Source of the DNA: DATLFQ01 sp035540915 | GTDB taxonomy: Bacteria > Actinomycetota > Acidimicrobiia > Acidimicrobiales > GCA-2861595 | Direction: 5' to 3' | Assembly: GCA_035540915.1 (NCBI GenBank) | Contig: DATLFQ010000186.1 | Location: 1 to 26,473, forward strand | DNA: 26,473 nt | Part shown: piece by piece, positions 1-5,974 of the stretch | Layout: each line of letters starts with the position of its first letter | Position numbering within the stretch: the first letter of the stretch is position 1 | The notes under the pieces: generated by a model | Told to the model about the DNA's origin: nothing | The model's input: only the letters and a program-made list of their open reading frames with translations | Databases searched by the model: none | Translations under genes and position numbers: made by a program

Positions 1-533
1 TGCCCGTGGTGGGCGTGCTGATGCCAGGCCTGCGCGCTGCGGTCGCGACCACGCGGAACCACCGTGTGGGCGTGATCGGCACCGTGGGCACCGTGGGTTC
101 GGGCGCGTACCAGCGGGGCATCCGTGCCCTGCGGGCTCCCGTCCAGCTGACCTGCGCGGCGTGCCCGGGCTTCGTCGAGTTCGTCGAGCGGGGCGAGACC
201 GATACCGACCAGGTGCGGGTTCTGGCCGGCCGGCTCCTGGAGCCGCTGCGACAAGCCGGGGTCGACACGCTGCTGCTGGGCTGCACCCACTACCCGTTCC
301 TGGCCCGCACCATCGGCGCCGTGATGGGTCGCGACGTGGTGCTGGTGTCCTCGGCCGACGAGACCGCCTTCGAGGTGCGCTCCATTCTCGAGGACACCGG
401 CCTCACCGCCCGGACGAGCGGCAAGGGAGCGGCCCGGTTCGTCTCGTCGGGGGACGTGGAGTGGTTCCGCCGGCTCGGGTCCACGCTGCTGGGTCCGGAC
501 CTGGAGGTGGTGGAGCCGTGGACGTGGCCCTGA
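1..533 (+). CDS. murI: Glutamate racemase, C-terminal part (5' end outside window)
   Basis: Glutamate racemase interconverts L- and D-glutamate in the cytoplasm to supply D-Glu for peptidoglycan. Only the C-terminal ~177 residues are present. The frame is open from the first base and begins with a PVVGVLMPG-like segment typical of the middle of MurI. The second catalytic cysteine lies in the LLLGCTHYPFL motif (bases ~270-300), the family hallmark; the first catalytic Cys would lie upstream of the window. The stop is at 531-533 and the next gene begins at 518, so the two overlap by 16 nt and are probably co-transcribed. The order murI, MBL hydrolase, rph, rdgB is a familiar actinobacterial arrangement (family knowledge). 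Identification is secure; only the missing start limits the entry. Confidence 0.95.
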   Translation, partial: PVVGVLMPGLRAAVATTRNHRVGVIGTVGTVGSGAYQRGIRALRAPVQLTCAACPGFVEFVERGETDTDQVRVLAGRLLEPLRQAGVDTLLLGCTHYPFLARTIGAVMGRDVVLVSSADETAFEVRSILEDTGLTARTSGKGAARFVSSGDVEWFRRLGSTLLGPDLEVVEPWTWP

Positions 534-1252
534 CCGTGACCGTGCTGGGCTGCTCGGGCAGCTACCCCGGCCCGGGGGCGGCCTGCAGCGGCTACCTGGT
601 GCGCGGGGCCGGCACGACGGTGTGGCTCGACGCCGGCCCCGGCACGCTGGCCAACCTCCAGCGCCATGTCCCGTTGTCCGAGCTCGACGCGGTGGTGCTC
701 ACCCACGAGCACCCCGACCACTGGACCGACCTCGAGGGCTACCGCGTGGCCTCCACCTACGTGCTCGACCAACCGGCCGCGCCGGTCTACGCGCCGGCCA
801 GCCTGGCCGACCGCGTCTACGCCGGCTTCCGCTCCGGCGTCGACTGGCGAACGGTGGGCGACGGGGCCAGCGTCCGCATCGGCGGCCTGGACCTGCGGTT
901 CTCCCGCACCGACCACCCGCCCGAGACGCTGGCGGTGCGCATCGACGGCGGGGGCCGCTCCCTGGCGTACTCGGCCGACACCGGCCCGGGGTGGTCGTTC
1001 GAGGCCCTCGGACCGGGGATCGACCTCGGGCTGTGCGAGGCGACGTATCTGGCCGACCAGGAGGCCTCCGCCAATGGCGGCCACCTCAGCGCGGCGCAGG
1101 CCGGCGCCATGGCCCGCCGGGCCGGCGTGGCCAGGCTGGTGCTGACGCATCTGTGGCCGACCGTGGACCCGGCTCGGTCGATGGCCGAGGCGGAGGCGGC
1201 GTACGGTGCGCCGGTGACCATGGCCGCCATCGACCAGCACCACCAGGTATGA
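518..1252 (+). CDS. Metallo-beta-lactamase-fold hydrolase (Rv1339-like)
   Basis: This is a 244-residue MBL-fold protein. The metal-binding THEHPDH motif is at residues ~62-68 (His63, His65, Asp67, His68), followed by a later SADTGPG acidic ligand segment and a C-terminal LTHLWP histidine. The N-terminus VTVLGCSGSYPGPG is typical of the RNase Z/Rv1339-like branch. The position between murI and rph matches the mycobacterial Rv1339 neighbourhood; members of that group have been reported as cyclic-nucleotide phosphodiesterases, but the substrate here is unproven. GTG at 518 was chosen because homology begins there; reading further upstream in this frame only shadows murI. Its stop overlaps the rph start in an ATGA arrangement, which suggests translational coupling. 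Confidence 0.88.
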   Translation: MDVALTVTVLGCSGSYPGPGAACSGYLVRGAGTTVWLDAGPGTLANLQRHVPLSELDAVVLTHEHPDHWTDLEGYRVASTYVLDQPAAPVYAPASLADRVYAGFRSGVDWRTVGDGASVRIGGLDLRFSRTDHPPETLAVRIDGGGRSLAYSADTGPGWSFEALGPGIDLGLCEATYLADQEASANGGHLSAAQAGAMARRAGVARLVLTHLWPTVDPARSMAEAEAAYGAPVTMAAIDQHHQV

Positions 1253-2013
1253 CCGCCGGGGCGGCCGACATCAGGGCCGTCGTCCGGGCCGACGGCCGGG
1301 CGCGAACTCGGTGTAGTCCCGCTCGAAGCGCAGCGGGCGCAGGTCGCCGGGCGCCCGGCTCGGTCCTGGTGTCGATGGGCCGCACGCGTGTGCTCTGCAC
1401 TGCCTCCGTCGAGACCCGGGTGCCCCGATGGATGCAGGGCAGCGGCAAGGGGTGGGTCACCGCCGAGTACTCGCTGCTGCCCGGTTCCACCGCCGAGCGG
1501 GTGGACCGGGAAGCGGCCCGCGGCCGGCAGTCGGGGCGCACCCACGAGATCCAGCGGCTCATCGGGCGCAGCCTCCGGGCCGTCACCGACCTGCGGGCGC
1601 TCGGCGAGGTGCAGGTCACCCTGGACTGCGACGTGCTGCAGGCCGACGGTGGCACCCGGACGGCGGCCATCTGCGGCGCCTGGGTCGCGCTGCACGACGC
1701 CGTGGCCCGCCGGCGGATGGCCGATCCCAACCTGCCGGTGGCGCTCACCGCCGGGTGCGCAGCGGTGTCGGTCGGCGTGGTGGCGGGCGCGCCGCTCCTG
1801 GACCTCGACTACTCCGAGGACGTCAGGGCCGAGGTCGACATGAACGTGGCCATGACGTCGACGGGTCGCTTCGTGGAGGTGCAGGGGACCGCCGAGGGGG
1901 CGCCGTTCAGCCGGGAGCACCTCGGCGAGCTGCTCGACCTGGCCGCTGCGGGCATCGGCCGGATCCTCGATGCACAGGCGGCGGCGGTTGCCAGCGCACC
2001 ACCCGCCCGCTGA
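1249..2013 (+). CDS. rph: Ribonuclease PH, with an internal 47-bp inverted segment
   Basis: RNase PH is a phosphorolytic 3'-to-5' exoribonuclease that trims tRNA 3' ends. The 254-residue length is normal. From about residue 37 onward the protein is canonical: GSVLVSMGRTRVLCTASVE, PRWMQGSGKGWVTAEYSLLP, GRTHEIQRLIGRSLRAV, LDCDVLQADGGTRTAAI, and EVQGTAEGAPFS. Residues ~18-34 are not canonical: they read RTRCSPARSAAGAG, where the family has an LRP motif followed by a basic/aromatic strand. Those codons are the reverse complement of a good RNase PH segment (see the inverted-repeat feature). Both orientations are open and in frame. ATG 1249 overlaps the previous stop. As written, the first beta strand should be damaged, so activity is doubtful unless the other orientation also exists in the population or the inversion is an assembly artefact. 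Confidence 0.93.
   Translation: MTAGAADIRAVVRADGRARTRCSPARSAAGAGRRAPGSVLVSMGRTRVLCTASVETRVPRWMQGSGKGWVTAEYSLLPGSTAERVDREAARGRQSGRTHEIQRLIGRSLRAVTDLRALGEVQVTLDCDVLQADGGTRTAAICGAWVALHDAVARRRMADPNLPVALTAGCAAVSVGVVAGAPLLDLDYSEDVRAEVDMNVAMTSTGRFVEVQGTAEGAPFSREHLGELLDLAAAGIGRILDAQAAAVASAPPAR
1295..1359. repeat. 9-bp inverted repeats flanking a 47-bp inverted segment in rph
   Basis: The left arm GCCGGGCGC (1295-1303) and right arm GCGCCCGGC (1351-1359) are perfect reverse complements, separated by 47 bp (1304-1350). If the interior is reverse-complemented, the reading frame is kept. The peptide changes from RTRCSPARSAAGAGRR to PGDLRPLRFERDYTEF, giving DGRAPGDLRPL... followed by ...YTEFAPGSVLV. This aligns without gaps to the E. 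coli RNase PH N-terminus, which shares the RP, YT and A-GSVLV positions. The sequence given therefore appears to carry the non-canonical orientation. It could be a real microinversion, a population variant, or an amplification/assembly artefact. Confidence 0.9.
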
Positions 2014-2017
2014 CGCG

Positions 2018-2614
2018 GTGGGGCCGCCGCTGCGGCTGGTCCTGGCATCGGCCAACCCCGACAAGGCTCGGGAGGTGGCCGAGGTCCTCGCCGACGTCCT
2101 TGGGCCGACGGTCGTGGAGCTGGTGACCCGCCCGCCTGGCGTCCCCGACGTGGTCGAGGACGGGGCCACGCTGGAGGACAACGCCCGCCTGAAGGCGCAG
2201 GCCCTCATGGCGGCCACGGGCGAGGCGGCCGCGGCCGACGACACCGGCCTGGAGGTGGCCGCCCTGGGCGGCGCGCCGGGGGTCGTGTCCGCCCGGTGGG
2301 CCGGGCCGGCGGCGACCTACGCCGACAACGTGGCCAAGCTGCTGGCCGAGCTGGCCGGCAGTCCCGACCGCCGCGCCCGGTTCCGGACCGTGGCCCTGGT
2401 GGCGTTCCCCGGCGGCCGGGAACTGCGGGCCGACGGCGTGGTCGAGGGGGTCATCGCACTGCACCCGAGAGGGACGGGCGGGTTCGGCTACGACTCGGTG
2501 TTCGTGCCCGACGGCGGTGGCGGGCGCACCTTCGCCGAGATGACGGCGGCGGAGAAGCACGCCCTCTCGCACAGGGGCCACGCCTTTCGGGCGCTGGCCG
2601 CCCTCCTGGTTTGA
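2018..2614 (+). CDS. rdgB: dITP/XTP pyrophosphatase (RdgB/HAM1 family)
   Basis: This family hydrolyses non-canonical purine NTPs such as dITP, ITP and XTP to monophosphates, keeping them out of DNA and RNA. The protein has 198 residues, the usual size. Family signatures appear in order: LVLASANPDKAREV (substrate-binding Asn and Lys), AADDTGLEVAALGGAPGV then SARWAG (catalytic/metal Asp), GGFGYDSVFVPDG, and EKHALSHRGHAFRAL (purine recognition and the C-terminal SHR). GTG 2018 is preferred because it sits 4 nt after the rph stop and gives the expected short lead before LVLASANP. An upstream ATG at 1970 would overlap rph and add an arginine-rich stretch with no family match. It is the last gene of the operon before a strong hairpin. 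Confidence 0.92.
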   Translation: MGPPLRLVLASANPDKAREVAEVLADVLGPTVVELVTRPPGVPDVVEDGATLEDNARLKAQALMAATGEAAAADDTGLEVAALGGAPGVVSARWAGPAATYADNVAKLLAELAGSPDRRARFRTVALVAFPGGRELRADGVVEGVIALHPRGTGGFGYDSVFVPDGGGGRTFAEMTAAEKHALSHRGHAFRALAALLV

Positions 2615-2617
2615 AGC

Positions 2618-2651
2618 GGCCACGGGGAGGGCTCCCGCCCTCCCCGTGGCC
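2618..2651. terminator. Bidirectional hairpin terminator between rdgB and the small convergent gene
   Basis: A perfect 15-bp stem (2618-2632 with 2637-2651) encloses a TCCC loop. It begins 4 nt after the rdgB stop and ends 7 nt before the stop of the convergent small gene, so it can serve both strands. There is no clear U-tract, which is common for actinobacterial terminators. Confidence 0.8.
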
Positions 2652-2658
2652 CGGAGAG

Positions 2659-2811
2659 CTACTTGTTGTGAGAGAAGGGCCGCGGGGTGCCCTGCGGCTC
2701 GCCCTTCTCGGTGGCGGGGTCGCCGATCGACTTGCCGCCTCGAAGCTCGTCCGACTCCTGCGCCGGATCGTCGCTCATGGGCTCCCTGGTCTCGGGGTCT
2801 ACCTTCGGCAT
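2659..2811 (-). CDS. Small hydrophilic protein of 50 residues, function unknown
   Basis: The start ATG at 2811 is preceded on the minus strand by an excellent Shine-Dalgarno (GGAGGAG, about 3 nt before the ATG), the strongest such site in the window. The product begins MPKVDPETREPMSDDP and ends PRPFSHNK. It is rich in Asp, Glu, Pro and Gly, with no membrane segment or cysteine, and is probably disordered. A longer in-frame start at 2952 is less likely because the added residues are low-complexity and the SD points to 2811. The stop is just inside the shared terminator hairpin. I do not recognise a family; the SD, the terminator and the balanced composition are the reasons for calling it a gene. 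Confidence 0.65.
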   Translation of the reverse strand: MPKVDPETREPMSDDPAQESDELRGGKSIGDPATEKGEPQGTPRPFSHNK

Positions 2812-2973
2812 GGCTCCTCCTCGAAATGTGCGGTGTCCCGGCATCGTGCCCCCGGGTCCGGGACCGGAAACGGCACCGACCTGACCACGGGAGGCGGGCG
2901 AGTACGTGCGGCCGCACCTATTGGACGCTCCGCAGCGCTGGCGCCGTCCCACGGGCCCAACCCGTCGTCGCCG

Positions 2974-2979
2974 TAGGCT
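2974..2979 (+). promoter_or_regulatory. -10 box TAGGCT for the tRNA gene
   Basis: TAGGCT fits the actinobacterial TANNNT -10 consensus and lies 8 nt before the first base of the tRNA. No convincing -35 was found. Confidence 0.5.
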
Positions 2980-2987
2980 CCTGGGAG

Positions 2988-3060
2988 GCCGACGTAGCCC
3001 AACGGCAGAGGCACGACGTTTAGGGCGTCGTCAGTGAGAGTTCGAATCTCTCCGTCGGCA
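2988..3060 (+). tRNA. tRNA with anticodon UAG (Leu-type) and a short variable loop
   Basis: A full cloverleaf can be folded. The acceptor stem is GCCGACG/CGTCGGC (7 bp). The D-arm has a 3-bp GCC/GGC stem. The anticodon stem is CGACG/CGTCG with loop TTTAGGG, placing TAG at positions 34-36. The variable loop is only 5 nt (TCAGT). The T-arm is GAGAG/CTCTC with loop TTCGAAT, and the discriminator is A; CCA is not encoded. Anticodon UAG reads the Leu codon CUA, and A73 and the 3-bp D stem also look Leu-like. Ordinary bacterial tRNA-Leu carries a long variable arm, which is absent here. It may be a non-standard leucine tRNA, a degenerate copy, or a tRNA of other identity. Confidence 0.85.
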
Positions 3061-3080
3061 CGGTCCGTCGGCACCGGGGG

Positions 3081-3086
3081 TAGCCT
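3081..3086 (+). promoter_or_regulatory. -10 box TAGCCT, leaderless promoter of clpP
   Basis: TAGCCT ends 6 nt before the clpP ATG, so transcription would start at or next to the A of the start codon. No Shine-Dalgarno is present, consistent with a leaderless mRNA. Confidence 0.6.
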
Positions 3087-3092
3087 CGGGCC

Positions 3093-3701
3093 ATGCCCAC
3101 GCCTCCCGTCACCGACATGGCCCAGAGCGTCTTCGCCGACCGGTCGAGCGACATCTACCAGCGCCTGCTGAAGGAGCGCATCGTCTTCCTCGGCACCCAG
3201 GTCGACGACCAGTCGGCCAACCTCATCTGCGCCCAGCTGCTGCTGCTGGCCGCCGAGGACGGCGAGCGTGACGTCAACCTGTACATCAACTCGCCGGGCG
3301 GCTCGGTCACGGCCGGACTGGCCATCTACGACACCATGCAGTACGTCCCCTGCGACGTGGCGACGGTCTGCATGGGGCTCGCGGCGTCCATGGGCCAGTT
3401 CCTGCTGTGCGCGGGCACGCCCGGCAAGCGCTACGCCTTGCCCCACTCGCGCATCCTGATGCACCAGCCGTCGGGGTCGATGCAGGGCCAGGCCACCGAC
3501 ATCGCCATCCAGGCCGAGCAGATCATCTACCTCAAGCGGATGATGGCCGAGCGCATCGCCCACCACACCGGCCAGCCCATCGAGCGCATCGAAGCCGACT
3601 CCGACCGCGACCGCTGGTTCACCGCCGCGGAGGCCAAGGAGTACGGCTTCATCGACCGGGTGATCGAGCGGGCCGCGCAAGCGGAGGCCCTCACCCCCTG
3701 A
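3093..3701 (+). CDS. clpP: ATP-dependent Clp protease proteolytic subunit (ClpP1-like)
   Basis: ClpP forms the barrel-shaped serine peptidase that degrades proteins fed by ClpX or ClpC. The protein has 202 residues, standard length. The catalytic triad is visible: Ser99 in MGLAASMGQFLL, His124 in ILMHQPSG, and Asp173 in SDRDRWF. The DIYQRLLKERIVFLG start and INSPGGSVTAGLAIYDTM strand are typical. The GLAASMGQ context resembles the ClpP1 type of actinobacteria. Actinobacterial clpP1 is usually followed directly by clpP2, but here the next gene is an unrelated ABC permease, so any partner subunit must be elsewhere. It appears to be monocistronic with its own leaderless promoter. Confidence 0.95.
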   Translation: MPTPPVTDMAQSVFADRSSDIYQRLLKERIVFLGTQVDDQSANLICAQLLLLAAEDGERDVNLYINSPGGSVTAGLAIYDTMQYVPCDVATVCMGLAASMGQFLLCAGTPGKRYALPHSRILMHQPSGSMQGQATDIAIQAEQIIYLKRMMAERIAHHTGQPIERIEADSDRDRWFTAAEAKEYGFIDRVIERAAQAEALTP

Positions 3702-3718
3702 CCGCAGGGCCGATCGCG

Positions 3719-3724
3719 TAGCCT
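3719..3724 (+). promoter_or_regulatory. -10 box TAGCCT upstream of the ABC exporter operon
   Basis: TAGCCT lies 6 nt before an in-frame ATC codon at 3731, the same geometry as at clpP. The TAG of this box is also the in-frame stop that bounds the permease frame upstream. Confidence 0.55.
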
Positions 3725-3730
3725 CGGCGG

Positions 3731-3826
3731 ATCAGCGCCACCCGCGACGACCTCGACAGCGGCGACGGCGCCGGTCCGGCAGCCGGCCAGCGCCTCCCGA
3801 CCCGGACCATCTCGGGCCGCACCGGC
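3731..3826 (+). other. Probable N-terminal extension of the ABC permease, possible AUC start
   Basis: These 32 codons are in frame with the permease and without a stop. G or C occupies 30 of 32 third positions, whereas the other two frames have about 24 of 32, so the region looks coding in this frame. It contains no ATG, GTG or TTG. The first codon after the predicted transcription start is ATC. The peptide ends LPTRTISGRTG, a plausible cytoplasmic lead-in for an ABC-2 permease. Confidence 0.5.
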
Positions 3827-4663
3827 GTGCTGTCGCGGGTGGCCGCCATCTGGCGCTACCGGGAGCTCTTGGCCGGGCTGGTGCGCAAGGAACTGAAGGT
3901 CAAGTACAAGAACAGCGCGCTCGGCTTCTTCTGGTCGATGCTCAACCCGGCGCTGTACCTGGTCGTGTTCTACGTGGTCTTCGTCAAGATCCTGAAGGCC
4001 GGCATCCCCGAGTTTCCGATCTACCTGCTTTCGGGGCTGCTGGTCTGGAACCTGTTCTCGACCAGCCTGGCGGCGGCGACCGGCTCGGTGGTCGGCAACT
4101 CCGCCATAGTCAAGAAAGTCTCGTTTCCCCGCGAGATCCTGGCCATGGCGTCGGTGGGCGCCTCGCTGGTCCACTTCTTCCTGCAGGCCATGGTCCTGCT
4201 CGGCGCGCTGGCGGTCTTTCAGCACACGCCGTCGCCGACCTACCTGGCCCTGGTGCCGCTGGCGCTGGTGACGCTGCTGCTCTTCGCGGCCGCCCTCGGA
4301 GTGCTCCTCGCCGCCGTCAACGTCTACGCCCGCGACACCGAGCACCTGCTGGAGCTGGCCCTCCTCGGGTGGTTCTGGATGACGCCCATCGTCTACCAGT
4401 ACGACCTGGCGGCCCGCGGCCTGGGCGACAACACCTGGATCTACCGCCTCAACCCGATCACCCCCATCGTGCTCACCTTCCAGCGGGCCATCTACAACCG
4501 GGTCTGCTGCACACCCGACGGACAGCCCATCCTCCCGACCGGCGTCGGGCCGGGCTGGTATCTCGGCCAGCTCCTGGTCGTCGCCGCCGTCGCCGCCGTC
4601 CTCCTGCTGATCGCGCTCCACGTGTTCGGGCGGCTCGAGGGCAACTTCGCCGAGGAGCTGTAA
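3827..4663 (+). CDS. ABC-2 type polysaccharide export permease (Wzm-like)
   Basis: This is the membrane component of an ABC exporter that moves a lipid-linked polysaccharide across the inner membrane. The diagnostic ABC-2 segment RYRELLAGLVRKELKVKYKN is followed by about six hydrophobic helices: YLVVFYVVF, YLLSGLLVWNLF, LVHFFLQAMVLLGAL, LVPLALVTLLLFAAALGVLL, the ELALLGWFWMTPIVY segment, and a final helix near LLVVAAVAAVLLLIALHVF. GTG 3827 is the only conventional start (278 residues), but codon use suggests translation begins upstream at 3731 (310 residues). The ATPase gene starts 3 nt after the stop, marking them as a pair. It opens a six-gene operon. The substrate is not determined; the neighbouring glycosyltransferases point to a surface glycan. 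Confidence 0.92.
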   Translation: MLSRVAAIWRYRELLAGLVRKELKVKYKNSALGFFWSMLNPALYLVVFYVVFVKILKAGIPEFPIYLLSGLLVWNLFSTSLAAATGSVVGNSAIVKKVSFPREILAMASVGASLVHFFLQAMVLLGALAVFQHTPSPTYLALVPLALVTLLLFAAALGVLLAAVNVYARDTEHLLELALLGWFWMTPIVYQYDLAARGLGDNTWIYRLNPITPIVLTFQRAIYNRVCCTPDGQPILPTGVGPGWYLGQLLVVAAVAAVLLLIALHVFGRLEGNFAEEL

Positions 4664-4666
4664 GCG

Positions 4667-5974
4667 GTGGCCACGGCCATCGAGGTGGTGGGGGTCTCCA
4701 AGCGCTTCCGGCTGTACCACGAGAAGGTGCACTCGCTGAAGGAGCGGGTCATCAAGATGGGCCGGCTGCCGTACGACGAGTTCTGGGCGCTGTCGGCCAT
4801 CGACCTGCGCATCGAGCAGGGTGAGACGGTCGGCCTGCTCGGCCACAACGGCTCGGGCAAGTCGACCCTGCTGAAGTGCATCGCCGGCATCCTGCAGCCG
4901 ACCACCGGGTCCATCTCGGTCTCGGGCCGGCTGGCCGCCCTGCTCGAGCTGGGCGCCGGCTTCCACCCCGAGCTCACCGGGCGCGAGAACATCTTCCTGA
5001 ACGCGTCGATCCTGGGCATGCCCAAGCGGGAGATCGCCAAGCGCTTCGACGAGATCGTGGCCTTCGCCGAGCTGGAGCAGTTCATCGACAACCAGGTCAA
5101 GCACTACTCCTCGGGCATGTACGTCCGGCTCGGCTTTGCCGTCGCAGTGAACATGGACCCCGACATCCTGCTGGTGGACGAGGTGCTGGCCGTCGGCGAC
5201 GAGAACTTCCAGCGCAAGTGCCTGGACCGTGTCCGCCAGTTCCAGCGCGAGGGGCGCACCATCGTCTTCGTCACCCACGCCCCGGACCTGGTCCGCCAGA
5301 CGTGCGACCGGGCCGCCGTCCTCGACGAGGGCCACATGGTGGCCGTGGGCGCTCCCGGCGAGGCCATCCGCTCGTTCCGGGAGCACCTGCTCCAGCGCTC
5401 CCGGGCCCACGAGGCCGAGCATCTGGGGGTGGTCGACGAACCGGCGGTGCCGTCCGACGCCGAGGCGCCCGCCGCGGTCGACGGTCCCGGACCGCCCGCC
5501 GAGGGCGACGGCCGGGCGTCGCTGCAGGAGGCCAAGCGCAACCTGGCGGTCCGCATCACCGGGGTGGGTGTCGAGCATCCCGGCGCCGGGGAGCGGGCCT
5601 ATCTGCTCCCGGGCCAGCCGCTGGCCGTCGCCATCGCCTACGAGGCCCCCGAGCCGGTCGACGACGTGGTCTTCGGCCTGGCCGTGCACGACGTGGAGGG
5701 CCGCCTGGTCTTCGGCACCAACACCGACTTCCTGGGCGTCGAAGTGGGGCCGGTGGTGGGGCGGGGCGAGGTGCGCTTCGAGACCGACGCCGTGCCCCTG
5801 CTCGACGGGACCTATCTCCTCACGATCGGGGTGCACAGCCACGACGAGGGCACCGTCTACGACTGGCGGGACCAGCAGTACCAGTTCGAGGTGATGAACC
5901 CCGGCCGCACCGTCGGCCAGGTCCACATGGGTTTGACGGTCCGGGCCACCAAGGGCGCCGATGTCAAGCAGTGA
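4667..5974 (+). CDS. Polysaccharide ABC transporter ATPase with C-terminal glycan-recognition domain (Wzt-like)
   Basis: This is a 435-residue ATPase that powers the adjacent permease. The nucleotide-binding domain spans residues ~1-245: Walker A GHNGSGKST (59-67), signature YSSGMYVRL (147-155), Walker B ILLVDE (167-172), and switch His204 in VTHAPD. The ELGAGFHPELTGRENI segment is typical of the Wzt/TagH branch. A charged, Pro/Ala-rich linker (~248-285) leads to a second domain (~288-430) rich in beta strands (LAVRITGVGVEHPG ... PLLDGTYLLTIGVHS ... YQFEV), matching the Wzt C-terminal carbohydrate-binding domain. In characterised systems that domain recognises the modified terminus of the glycan before export. 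GTG 4667 is chosen from spacing; the end overlaps the next gene by 14 nt. Confidence 0.94.
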   Translation: MATAIEVVGVSKRFRLYHEKVHSLKERVIKMGRLPYDEFWALSAIDLRIEQGETVGLLGHNGSGKSTLLKCIAGILQPTTGSISVSGRLAALLELGAGFHPELTGRENIFLNASILGMPKREIAKRFDEIVAFAELEQFIDNQVKHYSSGMYVRLGFAVAVNMDPDILLVDEVLAVGDENFQRKCLDRVRQFQREGRTIVFVTHAPDLVRQTCDRAAVLDEGHMVAVGAPGEAIRSFREHLLQRSRAHEAEHLGVVDEPAVPSDAEAPAAVDGPGPPAEGDGRASLQEAKRNLAVRITGVGVEHPGAGERAYLLPGQPLAVAIAYEAPEPVDDVVFGLAVHDVEGRLVFGTNTDFLGVEVGPVVGRGEVRFETDAVPLLDGTYLLTIGVHSHDEGTVYDWRDQQYQFEVMNPGRTVGQVHMGLTVRATKGADVKQ

